Source: Zygnema cylindricum | Taxonomy: Eukaryota; Streptophyta; Zygnematophyceae; Zygnematales; Zygnemataceae | Length of the DNA stretch: 64,000 nt | Direction: 5' to 3' | NCBI GenBank assembly: GCA_037447655.1 | Contig: JBBHKE010002188.1 | Coordinates: forward strand, 1 to 64,000 | Shown: positions 38,141 to 48,030 of the stretch, piece by piece | How the letters are laid out: each line of letters starts with the position of its first letter | Position numbering within the stretch: the first letter of the stretch is position 1 | Position numbers and translations under genes: made by a program | The notes under the pieces: model-generated | Told to the model about the DNA's origin: nothing | The model's input: the letters and a program-made list of their open reading frames with translations, nothing else | Databases searched by the model: none

Positions 38141-39290
38141 CCTGTACGGTCGTCAGAGTACGGAGGAGTGAGTGCACCAAGCCGGAGGAGATCCTTGTAT
38201 TTCCTAAACCGAGCGGAACGCACTTTATTTGGCGCCAAACGGAGGCCGGATGACAAAGTTCTACCGTCTCAAAGATTGTAATTCCGTTATAGGGAACCAT
38301 TTGCCACCAGCCCCCGTGGGGGGTTACATTGTGGATTGCCACGTAACTTTCCGGATTGGCATTTAGATTATGCTGGTAGCCGTCAGTAGAAATTTAGTTC
38401 AGCCCCATCTAACTTTTTGTCCATTAATTACGTTAGGTCAAAGTCTGGGAAGTTAGTGTCATTTTCAGGATTTTGTCTTATAATTGTGGACCGAATAAGT
38501 ACTTCCGGCCGCAGATCTAGCTGCAGTCCGGAGCAGAACTTTTTGCCCCGAGCGTAGTACGGATTAATTTGTCTTTTGTCCGTTCAATTACACTTGCTGG
38601 CCGCTCATTGGTGAATAGCGTAGCTTGACTTTTGAACTTGCAATTTGACAAACTTTGAGGTATAAGGCACTTGAGGTCGAAAGAGACAAGTTGCTTTTCA
38701 GTACTGTCTCCTGCGAAAACCCTCAGAAATTCCAACAAACCTTCTTTTGGAGAATCTTTGTGTTATTTTTGACTTTATTGCCATCTTAGTTCGTGGATCT
38801 GTCTTGTGTGGAAATCAGAGTCCGGGCGGGTAGTTGGCACTATCTTCCTTTTTGGGTGATTTTGGGACTTTTTGCTGTTTGGAACCGGGAAGAGTCTTTT
38901 CGGTTTCGAGCAGCGGACATTGAAAGTTGCAGGAGTACCATACTTTTAACGAAACTCTCCAAGAGGGTTCTCCTTTCTCTAATTGTCATCGTTGATTGTT
39001 GGGGTATGTTAAGCTTGCTTCGCTACATTTCACATTTTCTATCTTTTATTCTCTTTCTGGGGCAGGGTAATATTGTTAAATCTGGAAAGCCAATCCTATA
39101 TATTTATATATATATCTACGTGATAGTGCATTTGTGTCTTCATCTAGAGTTTTCTTTGCTTTGGAGTTACGGTTCCGGAGTAAACTGAAACCCCCTGGAT
39201 TAGGACAATGGGTTTTGAGGGAACAAATGCTATAGACTTCCCGTAGACAACGCACAGTACTGAAAAGCCACCCTGTCTTCTCGGAGTAGA
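38141..39290 (+). mobile_element. Gypsy LTR, plus orientation (solo or inverted copy)
   Basis: This roughly 1.1-kb block matches the minus strand of 51138-50000 almost end to end. Shared landmarks run in the same order: tgtacgg start, aaacggagg, cacgtaac, gttagttcag, gctggccgctcattgg, acttgcaatttgac, TATA-like gtataaggcact, the motif cttttcagtactgtctcctg, gttggcactatc, tctggggcagggtaatattg and cacagtactgaaaagcca near 39262. It faces the opposite way to the gypsy coding region next to it. The right-hand end is approximate. Confidence 0.75.
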
Positions 39291-40086
39291 GGGGATAGGA
39301 GCTTTCACTTTGGAAGTCCTCTTTTTGAAAGTGAGCTTTAGTTTCATTCACCACTTTTTCCCTCGACACCTCTTTCATCATTGGGGGAGGAGAGACTCCG
39401 GATAACGGGTCCTGAGAGCAAGGTCGACCGGATAAGCCCATGCCGGAAGGGAAATCTCTGAGGTCTAAAGAATCGGAGCCCATGGAGACTGTTTTTAAAT
39501 CCCCAGCCAAGGAAACAGCTAGTGCTTCTCCTCTGTTAAAGGAACAATAGCGCACCACTGCACGCCACAATGCACAGCGAAAAACACCAAGGATCTTCTC
39601 GTAGCAACAGTAGGAGTACACGCCACTGACAAACAAAGTTGCGTTTTATTACTTGAAAGAGAGTACAAGGTTGCGCTCGCTGCGTAGGTCTATTCAAAGA
39701 GTCTCCTATTCACTAAGCCTACCTGACTATTTAAACTAGCTAGCTGCTAGTCAACCTAGTACTGTACAACTGTACACGTGGACCTTCACGGTAAGCCGAG
39801 ACAAATCCCCAAAATATCTTCTAGAACAATACCGTTCTATCTACATTCCGCGGCGTTGCCATACTGCTAAGCTGCGTTGCTCTGCTGCACTGCTATGCTG
39901 CTGCGCCACTAAGTGGCTATGTTGCTAAGCTGCTATATTGCTATGTTGGGCTGGTGCGGAATCGCAGCTACGCTGCTCTGACATCGGAACCATAGCAGCC
40001 TAGTTGCTAACTACTAAGTACCCAACTCCATAACCCTGTTAGAGTGCCTCCCACTAGGGGTTCAACATCCCGCTGAACCTTCTGTC
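39291..40086. other. Non-coding, 3' region of the gypsy element
   Basis: After the last pol-side stop at 40087 (minus) the sequence is non-coding. It includes a cluster of gctgctaagctgc/gctatgttgctaagctgc repeats at 39855-39960. A minus-strand open frame over 39076-39636 overlaps the LTR and matches nothing I recognise. Confidence 0.4.
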
Positions 40087-40884
40087 TCAGGAAAACTGCA
40101 ACTGCCGGAGTATACTGTACTTCTCTTCGCGGTACTCCTCGAATTCCTGTCGCAGGGTGTTGAGTTGGTTTTTGAGCTGCTCACATCGGGTCTCCAGCAA
40201 CGCAATATGATGGACTGCCGCTGCCAAACGTCTCCGAATGTTTCGCTCTCGCACTTGGTCCTTCCCCTCTTCCGGTACAGCCTCGGGACCCTCGGGTTGC
40301 GGCGGAATGGCCGACGGTGCAGGCTCCTCAGGTGCCAGAATTTGTGGTGATTCGGGTTCTACAAGTTGTTGTGCCTCTTCCGCCTCCTCTTCAGCCGGTT
40401 CTCACCTAGGTACCTTCCTTAGCTTCAAGGACGCATGTTTCCTAGCAGCTCGGGCCCGCTGCAGAGCGTTCTTTCTGGCCAGCTTGAGTGCCCGTACTTC
40501 AAGGGTGACCTCTGCCCGAGCAATGATGTCATAGAGTCGAACATACCACCGATGATAACGGCGGAGTAACTCGGGAACATCCACCCTGTACTTGTAGTTA
40601 TCCTCAACTACTTCCACCAACTGTAGGGCATGGGGGTTTAGCTGCACATAACCCTTGTGGTTGTTCCTGAGGTCCTTTGTTCTCATAAAATTCCAGGCCA
40701 GGTGTGACGGTACGGTGGCGGGGATAAAGATAGGATCCCCAGGTTTTCCCGTACGCCACTCCTCGGGCAACTCTTTGGGATCCCAATACAAGCGCTTCGC
40801 GAAGCTGAAGGCGAGATCCGGATGCTGTGTGTCGGCACGAAGTGGAAAGAGGTAATCAGGAATTTCCTCTCTCTGTTCACTCAC
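40087..40884 (-). pseudogene. Gypsy element 3'-terminal ORF, Glu-rich with coiled coil
   Basis: 266 codons in one frame with one internal TGA at 40402-40404; the natural stop is TGA at 40087-40089. The N-terminal part begins MSEQREEIPDYLFPLRADTQ with WDPKELPEEWRTGKP. The middle is VDVPELLRRYHRWYVRLYDI and a basic helix. After the stop come a Pro/Glu-rich linker and a heptad-like helix (LLETRCEQLKNQLNTLRQEF) predicted to be a coiled coil. It lies after the integrase in element order and may be the C-terminal tail of pol or a separate ORF. I know no family for it. About 100 bp upstream, the link to the integrase is replaced by an inverted LTR fragment. Confidence 0.55.
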
Positions 40885-40979
40885 CTCGGCCGTCTCCCTT
40901 TGGCTTTCTCAAAGGAGAAACACCTCGTCTCCACTAGGGTGTTGTGCTTCCGCATTTTTTTCCGATACTTTGACGATAC

Positions 40980-41275
40980 TCTCGAAGGTTTCTCCTTTCT
41001 CTAATTGTCATCGTTGATTGTTGGGGTATGTTAAGCTTGCTTCGCTACATTTCACATTTTCTATCTTTTATTCTCTTTCTGGGGCAAGGTGATATTGTTA
41101 AATCTGGAAAGCCAATCCTATATATTTATATATATATCTACATGATAGTGCATTTGTGTCTTCATCTAGAGTTCTCTTTGTTTTGGAGTTACGGTTCCGA
41201 AGTAAACTAAAACCCCCTGGATCAGTTGACTAGGTTTTAAGGGAACAAATGCTATAGACTTCCCTGATTACCGAG
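40980..41275 (+). mobile_element. Gypsy LTR fragment, plus orientation
   Basis: Almost identical to 38957-39229 (tctaattgtcatcgttgatt, tatgttaagcttgcttcgct, gttccgaagtaaactaaaac). It covers only the 3' third of the LTR. It sits between the integrase and the 3'-terminal ORF, in inverse orientation to both, so it breaks the element. Confidence 0.8.
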
Positions 41276-41278
41276 ACC

Positions 41279-42055
41279 CTAATCCCTTCCCCCCCCCCCC
41301 CCCCCCCACGGGTGGGGGGGGGGGGCTTCAAATTGAGACAACACTCTCTGCAAGAATGCGTCCGCGATTGCTTTGGACTCCTTTCGGGGAAGAACCACCA
41401 ATTCAATCCACTTAGAGAAGTGTTCAATCATGACCAGAACAAAACGATTCCCCCTCCGGCTAGTAGGAAGTGGTCCTAGCAGATCCAGTGACCATCTGTA
41501 ATACATCCCCCGGATGGGGAGGGAGTGAAGCTCAGTCTCACCCTTTTTGTCAAAAGTTGCTTTTACCCGGTCACAAGAAGGGCATGTCTGCACCACAGGA
41601 TTGACCTGGGCCCGCAACCCATGCCACCAATACAACCGTGTGACTAGCGAGGTGGTTCGTTTCTATCCGAAGTGCCCGCACTGCTGGTGAAGCCGAACAA
41701 TGAGTGTTTCTCGATCTGCCGGAGGGGGAACCACTTTCCTCGTCCCATGGCCCATTTTCGGAGAAGGATGCCTCGGTCCCTTTCGTAAGCCGCCATTCGG
41801 TTCTGAACACGGGACAGTTGACTTCCGGCAAGGTAGGATAGAGGAGAGCCCTTCTGGATAGATTGGAGGGAATCGCTGTCATTCCATATATCATTTCGGC
41901 CGGCTCCAATAGGGGCCTGCCCCTCTACATCTGCAGCAAAAGTTGGCAGTCCTCCTTCGGCCCGAGGCAGCCAAATAAAAGCAGAGGAAGCCTGGATAAG
42001 TCCCACGCTGAGCTCAGGGTCTTCGTCATGTCGTGCCCCAGTAGAGTCTGTGGTG
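41279..42055 (-). pseudogene. Gypsy integrase, N-terminal and partial core
   Basis: In minus direction the region upstream of the integrase reads IWLPRAEGGLPTFAADVEGQ and RMAAYERDRGILLRKWAMGR. After a frame change comes the zinc-binding H..H/C..C domain (LHQQCGHFGYKRT, then LYWWHGLRAQVNPVVQTCPSC). The DDE core starts WSLDLLGPLPTSRRGNRFVL and ..IEHFSKWIELVVLPRKES, so the first Asp is present. The sequence then breaks into the C/G homopolymer at 41325, losing the remaining catalytic residues. Integrase inserts the cDNA into host DNA; this copy cannot. Confidence 0.8.
41289..41325. repeat. C19-ACGGGT-G12 homopolymer foldback
   Basis: Nineteen Cs, a six-base spacer and twelve Gs. The integrase frame runs into this tract and loses similarity. 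It marks the junction between integrase and the inverted LTR fragment. It could be a real rearrangement scar or an assembly or sequencing artefact. Confidence 0.85.
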
Positions 42056-42191
42056 GAAGGGTCCTCTCCAATTTCTCAGTGACTGCGACAAGTTTGAGAG
42101 TTGGAGAGAGAAGTTAGAGATAGACTGCCTCGACTTCTATATTTCTTTTCAGACCTAGAAAATACTAATAAAACCATTAATTTCTACACTT
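42056..42191 (-). mobile_element. Copia LTR fragment inserted in gypsy pol
   Basis: 136 bp, read on the minus strand as TGTAGAAATTAATGGTTTTA to ..ctgagaaattggaga. It matches the first roughly 135 bp of the copia LTR at 53173-53040 (about 90 % by eye). It sits exactly where the RNase H frame (..DHQPLKWIMENSK) ends. Only the 5' end of the LTR is present. Confidence 0.75.
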
Positions 42192-43445
42192 ACTGTTCTC
42201 CATGATCCATTTGAGGGGCTGGTGATCCGTAATAAGGGTGAAGTGTACTCCATAGAGGTAAGGCCGGAAGTGCTGGATGGCCCAAACAGCGGCGAGTAAT
42301 TCCCCATGGTAACTGCTGTAATTCCCCTCGGCTCTGTTATTACTCCGGCTTGCGTAGGCCACTACATACTCTGCCCCTGCGTCGTCCAATTGAGCCAAAA
42401 CCGCTCCCAATCCGAACCTGCTCCAATCTTTATAAATGAGAAAAGGCCGCTGGTGATCGGGCATCCGGAGCACAGGATGCTGTTTGAGGGAATCCTTCAG
42501 GAATTGTAACGCTATCTGCAGTTCTTCCTTCCACTGCCACTCATGGTCCTTTCGCAACAATTGGTTCAATGGCTGAGCGTGGCTACTGAATTCAAGAATA
42601 AACCGCCGGTAATAGTTGGTAAGGCCTAGGAAAGTACGAAAAGCAAAAATGTCCTGCGGGGGTGGAACAGCATCTAGAGCTGCCACCTTAACCATGTGGG
42701 GACCCACTGTCCCGGGGGTCTCCTCGTGACCCAGATAAATAATTTTCTGCACCCCAAATATGCCCTTCCCCGGTTGACACTTCAAGCCCGCTGTTTAGAG
42801 TGCCCGGAGAACGATCTGTATATGCTCCAAGTGTTCTTCAAATGTCTTGGAGAAAATGATAACATCGTCGATATAACACCGTGCGAAATCAATTCCTCGG
42901 AGAGCCTCGTCCACGGCCCGTTGGAATTTGGCAGGTGCATTCTTGAGGCCAAATGGCATGTACAGCCATTCATATAGCCTGGATCCAGCCCAAAAAGCAG
43001 TCCTCTCTCCGTATTTAGGCTCCATTGCATTCTGGTGGAATCCATTTTTCATATCCAAAGTGGAGTAAATGGTGGCCCCAGCAAGAGAGTCGAATATCTC
43101 TTCCGGGGTAAGCATAGGATAACGGTCGGAGACAGTTGCCGCATTAAGCATCCGATAGTCCCCACACATCCGGAAATCTACAGTTTTTCCGGAGGAGTCT
43201 TTCTTTGGCGGGAGCACGGTTGGTGAGGCGAACCCATGTAGTTCTGTACTCCCCTGAACCAGCCCAGCTTCCACCAAAGTCTGCACCTTTGAAGTGATGA
43301 ACTCTTTCTCCTTGAAACTGAGAGGGTACTGTTTCTGCCAAACAGTAGCCGTGTCGTCGATCAAGTCAATCCGAAAAGGAGTCCCTTTATAGATCCCTAC
43401 ATCGGTGTCAGACCAGGCGAACACCTGCCAGTTCTCTTCTAACAG
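42177..43445 (-). pseudogene. Gypsy reverse transcriptase and RNase H
   Basis: Reverse transcriptase blocks in order are GLVQGSTELHGFASPTVLPP, VDFRMCGDYRMLNAATVSDR, IYSTLDMKNGFHQ, LYMPFGLKNAPAKFQRAVDE and the catalytic YIDDVIIFS (YIDD at 42864-42875). A stop lies at 42795-42797. The connection reads FLGLTNYYRRFI. RNase H follows (FLIYKDWSRFGLGAVLAQLD, where the usual TDAS is KDWS, and ITDHQPLKWIM). The frame is continuous with the methyltransferase and linker upstream apart from the stop at 43446-43448. Copying RNA to cDNA and degrading the RNA strand are the family functions. Breaks mean this copy is dead. Confidence 0.9.
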
Positions 43446-43448
43446 CTA

Positions 43449-43829
43449 GGAGAGCCGGGCCTTATGCTGTTGGTCTAGCTGTTCACCTATAGTCCAGTCC
43501 ATCTTCCCGGGTTCCACTGCCGCGAATGCTTTCGGTGGTCTACCCAAGAGAGAGATGTTGAAGGTCAGCTCTACCTGTGGGTCGGTCCCTTGTTCGGCTG
43601 TTAAAACGCTCCTGCTGACAACTTCCTCTAAGCTGTCCTGTTCTGAGACTCTGTTCCCCCCCACTAAGGAAACTCCAAGGTCCAGTGTGCCATTGCTCCT
43701 GAATTTTTCCCTCCTTGTCTCTCTCCCCCCCTCGAGCTTTAGAGTTAATTGCATGGCCAACAATTTTGGAGCTTGAAGGTATGTTGTCCGTGATTTTGGA
43801 GACTGAAGGCTTGAGAATGCAAGAAAATG
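43449..43829 (-). pseudogene. Linker between methyltransferase and reverse transcriptase
   Basis: About 125 codons in the same frame as the flanking domains. A basic stretch (GGRETRREKFRSNG) is followed by a region ending in QLDQQHKARLS. It includes VELTFNISLLGRPPKAFAAV. No domain was recognised. Confidence 0.5.
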
Positions 43830-44776
43830 TTTCAGCACCCAGGAAATTGCATTTAAATCCATGCTTTGTCCGATTAAACTGCACCTTTTTGAGGCTGATA
43901 CCCCTGGCGCAGCTGTGGTTCCCTGTTGAAACCCCATTGCTATTTCCCGTTCTGTAATATTCGTCGCTGTCCATGTGGCGGTTGTATTGTCAAAGATCAT
44001 TCCTGGTGCACCCTTCCGGTAAGCGTGGCTGTTAGGAAAAGATACCACAGTTGGTAGGGCCTTCCGTGGATATCCAGGCTTATTACAACAGAAGAAGGGT
44101 GTTTTGTCGACTGTGATCACCGGTGTGGCTATTCGCCCCGGTCCAAGGATTTGTTGGACCGTGATGTTAAGATCCGCAACCTGTGTTCTGAACAGCTGTT
44201 GGAGGATTGGAAGGGGAACCAAGTTGGTCCAATATGCCCGAACTCTGTGGGCTCTCGATCCGATCTGAGCTGCATCAAAAACTATGGGAGTCCCTAGAAC
44301 CTTGGTCACTTAGTTCCAACTGTTGACCACATGTTTTCTCTTATCATCTGTGGGGTGAACGTTCTCCAGGACGTACCCCAATGGTGTGTCCTGGCGTTCC
44401 TGTAACCCTGTTATTAGTCTGGTCATTTGAAAGAAAGTTTTGCTACGGACGTCCTGGTGTCCCTGGCCCTGTCCTGCTAACGAATACCCTGGCATGGCCA
44501 TCCAGCGACCACCAGGTCTACCCTTCCGAGCTTTTCCAAATGGGAATCCGTGATATTGTCCACATTCAAGGGAAGCGTGTGGTGAGAGTTGATCATGGCG
44601 GACACCGGGAGTTGTTGTGGGTAAAGTTGGAGCAGCTGTTGCAGGCGTTACTCACTGACTGCACGGGCGTCCGGGTCAATCTCTACTGCCGAGTAAGTTT
44701 CTATTTGGTATCCAGCTTTCAGGACGGCTTCCAGATCGGAACTAATGCTAGAAAATAGGGATAGAATTCTAAGTCC
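43830..44776 (-). pseudogene. C5-cytosine DNA methyltransferase domain inside gypsy pol
   Basis: About 315 codons with the canonical motif order on the minus strand. Motif I: GLRILSLFSSISSDLEAVLK at 44776, where the FxGxG glycines read Ser. Motif II region: SAVEIDPDA. Motif IV: DLVVAGWPCQG, with the catalytic Cys codon at 44493-44495. Then YSLAGQGQGHQDVRS. Motif VI: YVLENVHP, with the catalytic Glu. Motif VIII: AQIGSRAHRVRAYWTNLVP. Motif IX-like: RKALPTVVSF. Motif X: ITEREIAMGFQ, ..KRCSLIGQSMDLNAISWVL. Motif order and the AHRxRxYWxNL form of motif VIII suggest DNMT3-like ancestry. Such enzymes transfer a methyl group from S-adenosylmethionine to C5 of cytosine. Lesions: stops at 44648-44650 and 44310-44312, and a one-base frameshift just after PCQG (about 44484-44488). 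The domain is in frame with protease upstream and reverse transcriptase downstream, so it is part of the polyprotein. Confidence 0.88.
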
Positions 44777-44977
44777 TGAAAGCATGATTTGTAGTGACAC
44801 CAGTTGTCGATTAAAGTCTTTCCCTTTGTTAGGAACCGTTGGAAGTTCCGACCAGGGGACTTTTACTGCTCCGGGTTTTATTGCAGCCAAGCTCCTGTCC
44901 ACTTCCCGACGAAGTGTGGCCATCTGTACCAATCGGTTCTGATACTCCTTTCCCCACCGCTTGGAAATAGAGAATTG
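44777..44977 (-). pseudogene. Spacer between protease and methyltransferase
   Basis: About 65 codons in the polyprotein frame after the stop at 44978-44980. It includes a helical basic stretch (LVQMATLRREVDRSLAAIKP) and ends LVSLQIMLS immediately before motif I of the methyltransferase. No domain was recognised. Confidence 0.5.
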
Positions 44978-45712
44978 CTAGATAGAATCAGCGATATCGT
45001 TAGAGTATTTGAACAGCTGCAAGGGGGTTGAGGCAGAGAAGACGGGATAGCATCCAGACAGCGGAACACTCGTTTTTCCCCGGTTCCACAAATCCAAGGG
45101 GACCACCACTTTTGTTCCTTCCGGATCCTCAAGGTCTGAGAATGTAACTTGTTCCTTCCATACGCTCAACTCCATGTTCAACCTTGTCCACGTAGCCATA
45201 CCCAGCAAAATTTCAAATTGCTTACCTTCCACCACTAGGAAGGGAAGCCGAATCTGCACGTGCTGGCCTGCGTCGTCAGCAAATTCGATTTCCATAGCTT
45301 TTATGATCCCATATACTGGTTAGGTGCCACTGTTGACGGTGCTCAAGCATATGTCACTTGGACTGATCTTTGGCCGGAGTTCCTCGGGCATTTGTTGTAA
45401 CGCTGATGTAGTTATTAAGTTTGGAAGAGCTCCGGTATCCACCACTGCATCGTGGTACCCGCCGTATCCATTAAGTTTAAAATTTCCCGTCCTGTTGAGA
45501 ATAAGAGCCACCGAAAGGGCTTTATAATCCCTATCTGCCATAGAGGTTTTTGGTTCTGCCGACATGAAGACTGTCTTGGGCGGTTCTGCCAACGCAACCC
45601 TTTTCCTCCTAGTGTGAATTTCTTCCCCTAATGCATGAATGAGGGTTTCTTCGGGCAGATTGTGGGAGGAAGCCAGCGTTTTGACATGCGTCAAGGCGTA
45701 GGGCATTAAGTG
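44978..45712 (-). pseudogene. Gypsy aspartic protease
   Basis: The retropepsin active site reads DAVVDTGALPNLITTSAL (DTGA at 45428-45439). After a stop (45320-45322), the second conserved block is FEILLGMATWTRLNMELSVW, the usual I(I/L)LGxxW block of gypsy proteases. It cleaves the gag-pol polyprotein in active elements. Same frame as gag upstream and methyltransferase downstream. Confidence 0.82.
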
Positions 45713-47860
45713 TCATACTAGCATAACTGCCGGTTTGGAGGAAGGAGGGAGAGCTTTGGGCGATGAAATGGGTGAAACCTCGTCTTTTGATTTCTCGTGT
45801 TCCCCCCTCCCTGCTTTCTCACTCTCTGCATCAGAATTCCCCGTAGGAGGTGTAACTAGCGGATCTGTGGACGGTCTCTCAGCCATGTATTTGTCGAACC
45901 ACTCCTGATCTGTTTCAGTGGTTGAAGTTTTCATGTAATCTTCTAAACCGGGAGGAAGTTTCTTCGGAGCCGGAGGAGGCGGGTCAGTCGGCTTGAGTCC
46001 TAGTCCAATGTTACTGTTCAGAAGGATTGGTCGCGGGGTAAAGGATAAGAGACCTGTGGCTTTCCGACTGTGGTCCTTTTGTTCCATCGGTTGTTTATCT
46101 TTTCTTTGGGAGGACGTTGTAGAGCGCAGTTGCCTAGGACTGTCCCCTACACCAACGTTCCATGCTCCGGACAGAAATGTTCAAGCATGATGAACCTTTG
46201 GAGGCTCCATATCCCAACCCATCAGGTCATCATCATCTCCACCCACCGTGGTCTGCTGCTCCAGTTCTGCTAGCTTTTATAGCAGTTCTTGTTTTTGTTT
46301 CTGCAGTTTCTGTGCCGGCGTAAGAGGTTGGGGAGTGCGGGCAGAGGATCTCAGTCGGAGAGCGGCAAGTTCTGTTGCCAAAGCGGCCAACTGAGTGCTC
46401 TGTTGCTGAATGATATGTTCCGGTGTCAGTCTGCTGGGACCCGGTTCATTTGGAGATCGTCCCCAGGGATACAAAAGTTGCAGTGGCAGAGGATTAACTG
46501 CAGTTTCCCATTCGCCAGTAAAGAATGCATACTGCATCATCTCCTTCGGAACCCCATTTTTCCGAAAGCATTGCCCTTCTTCGTGGCCCATGAACCCACA
46601 AGCTTCACATTTTGACCCTTCAGTAGTGTACTTCCCCCTTAGCTCATTAGAGATTTGAGCGTCATCGAATTTCGGAAGTCGGATTTGTCTCAACTGGGAT
46701 TGAGACATTTTGGCGGTTTCAGAACGTGGAGTAGGTTTATAGGTTTCCTTAGTGACCGGGGTTCGGTCTCCTCCTCCGCCTCCTTGCTTGCGTTCTTGCT
46801 GTTTCTTTGTTCTTTCCGCACGCTCCCTTTCAAACTCCTTCAGCTTGATGGCGAGTTCTGGTTTGAGCTTTCGGGGGCACCTCTTCCATCCGTGACCGGG
46901 CTGGTTACAGTTCAGGCAGTCGTAAAGAAAAACTTTTTCATCTCCTCTCATTGCAGGTTCTGGTCGGGCATCCGCTTCCTATTTCCCCTTAAGCTTCCGC
47001 AAAGCTTGCAGTTCTGTCTGTTCGTCGTGGCTGAGCGATGTTTCCCCGGCGAAACCTGCAAAGTTGGCTCTGGATTTCCCGGTAACAGCCTTTTCTCGTG
47101 CCTCGCTTTTAACAAAATGATCATACAATTTCATAGCAGCCAATGAAATTTCTTGAGCTGTGGGATTTCGATTGTGTATAGCCTGACTGGCACTCCAATT
47201 GTCCAAAGCTGCCTGTCCCGTTGGCCCGAAGGAATTTCGAACAGCGACATAATATTTGGTGGCCATAGCTGGTGTATCGATGGTGGACAGTTTGGTCTTC
47301 TAGCAGAGGCTGGAGAGGCGGTTGAACAGCGTTTGGGGAGTTTCATTCTTCAAACAGCGGAAGTCTGTGAACTCCTTGATGGCAGTTTCGTTCCTTTCTG
47401 TGTAAAGGAGTCTCCAAGCGTCCAGAAGAGTGGTACAGGGATTAGGATTGGCAACCATCCGGGTGGCCGCTTCGGCTCCCCGTACAGCCTGGAGGTGGTT
47501 GACATAGGCCCTGCCTTGGGCCTGAAGTTTCATATCCATGGTGAAAGTGGGGGTGAGAGGGGCTGCGGCTGCGGCGGCCAGGTCGGCTGCTGCCTGAAGA
47601 GCCTCGGCGTCCAGATCCGGATCCGATATTTTGATACTGGGGGGCATCAACAAAGGTTGACGCTCCTTGTAATCGGCCAAAGCTCCTCCGGCTAGATAAT
47701 TTACCATCATCGGAAACAGGGTTGTTTCAAAATCTGCTGGAATGGCCCCTCCCCTGTATTTGTTGATTTCAGATTGGGTGAACAACTTCCACAGCAGTTC
47801 GAAATCAGAGAAAGCGATTCCCGAGCTATTCTTGTAAAGATCCTTACGTCCCCCATTCAT
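45713..47860 (-). pseudogene. Gypsy gag with two zinc knuckles
   Basis: The frame opens with MNGGRKDLYKNSSGIAFSDF at 47860. A capsid-like helical region follows (YLAGGALADYKERQP, LLDAWRLLYTERNETAIKEF). Then come a CCHC knuckle CLNCNQPGHGWKRC near 46920, a Lys/Gln-rich linker and a second knuckle CEACGFMGHEEGQC near 46590. The last part is acidic and Pro-rich (DDDDLMGWDMEPP; TDPPPPAPKKLPPGLEDYMK). In-frame stops are at 47300-47302, 46979-46981, 46277-46279, 46181-46183 and 45713-45715, with no frameshift. Gag packages the element RNA. A second, less standard knuckle in one gag is worth noting. Confidence 0.8.
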
Positions 47861-48030
47861 TTTTCCTCCTCTGCAAGGTTGGTGAACTGTAAAGAGGATG
47901 GTCCGGTTGGGCTAACAAACTAAACCGGTGAAATTACCCCTGGATCTGCGTCGTTTGGCTCGGGCGCGCCTCCTTCTCCGGTAGAGGGAGCGGTCTGACG
48001 AGAGATGGCACTCCCCCCCACTGAGAAAGT

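Noticed and set aside
39076-39636. 186-residue minus-strand frame as a gypsy envelope-like ORF
   Set aside because: Half of it is LTR sequence in the wrong direction, and it has no signal peptide or membrane segment pattern.
40087-47860. An alternative genetic code, with TAA/TAG read as Gln, in view of many in-frame stops
   Set aside because: The host genes here (TFIP11, NAC-beta, rubredoxin, PsbTn, DHX35) use CAA/CAG for Gln, contain no internal stops and end normally. TGA also interrupts the element. Decay is simpler.
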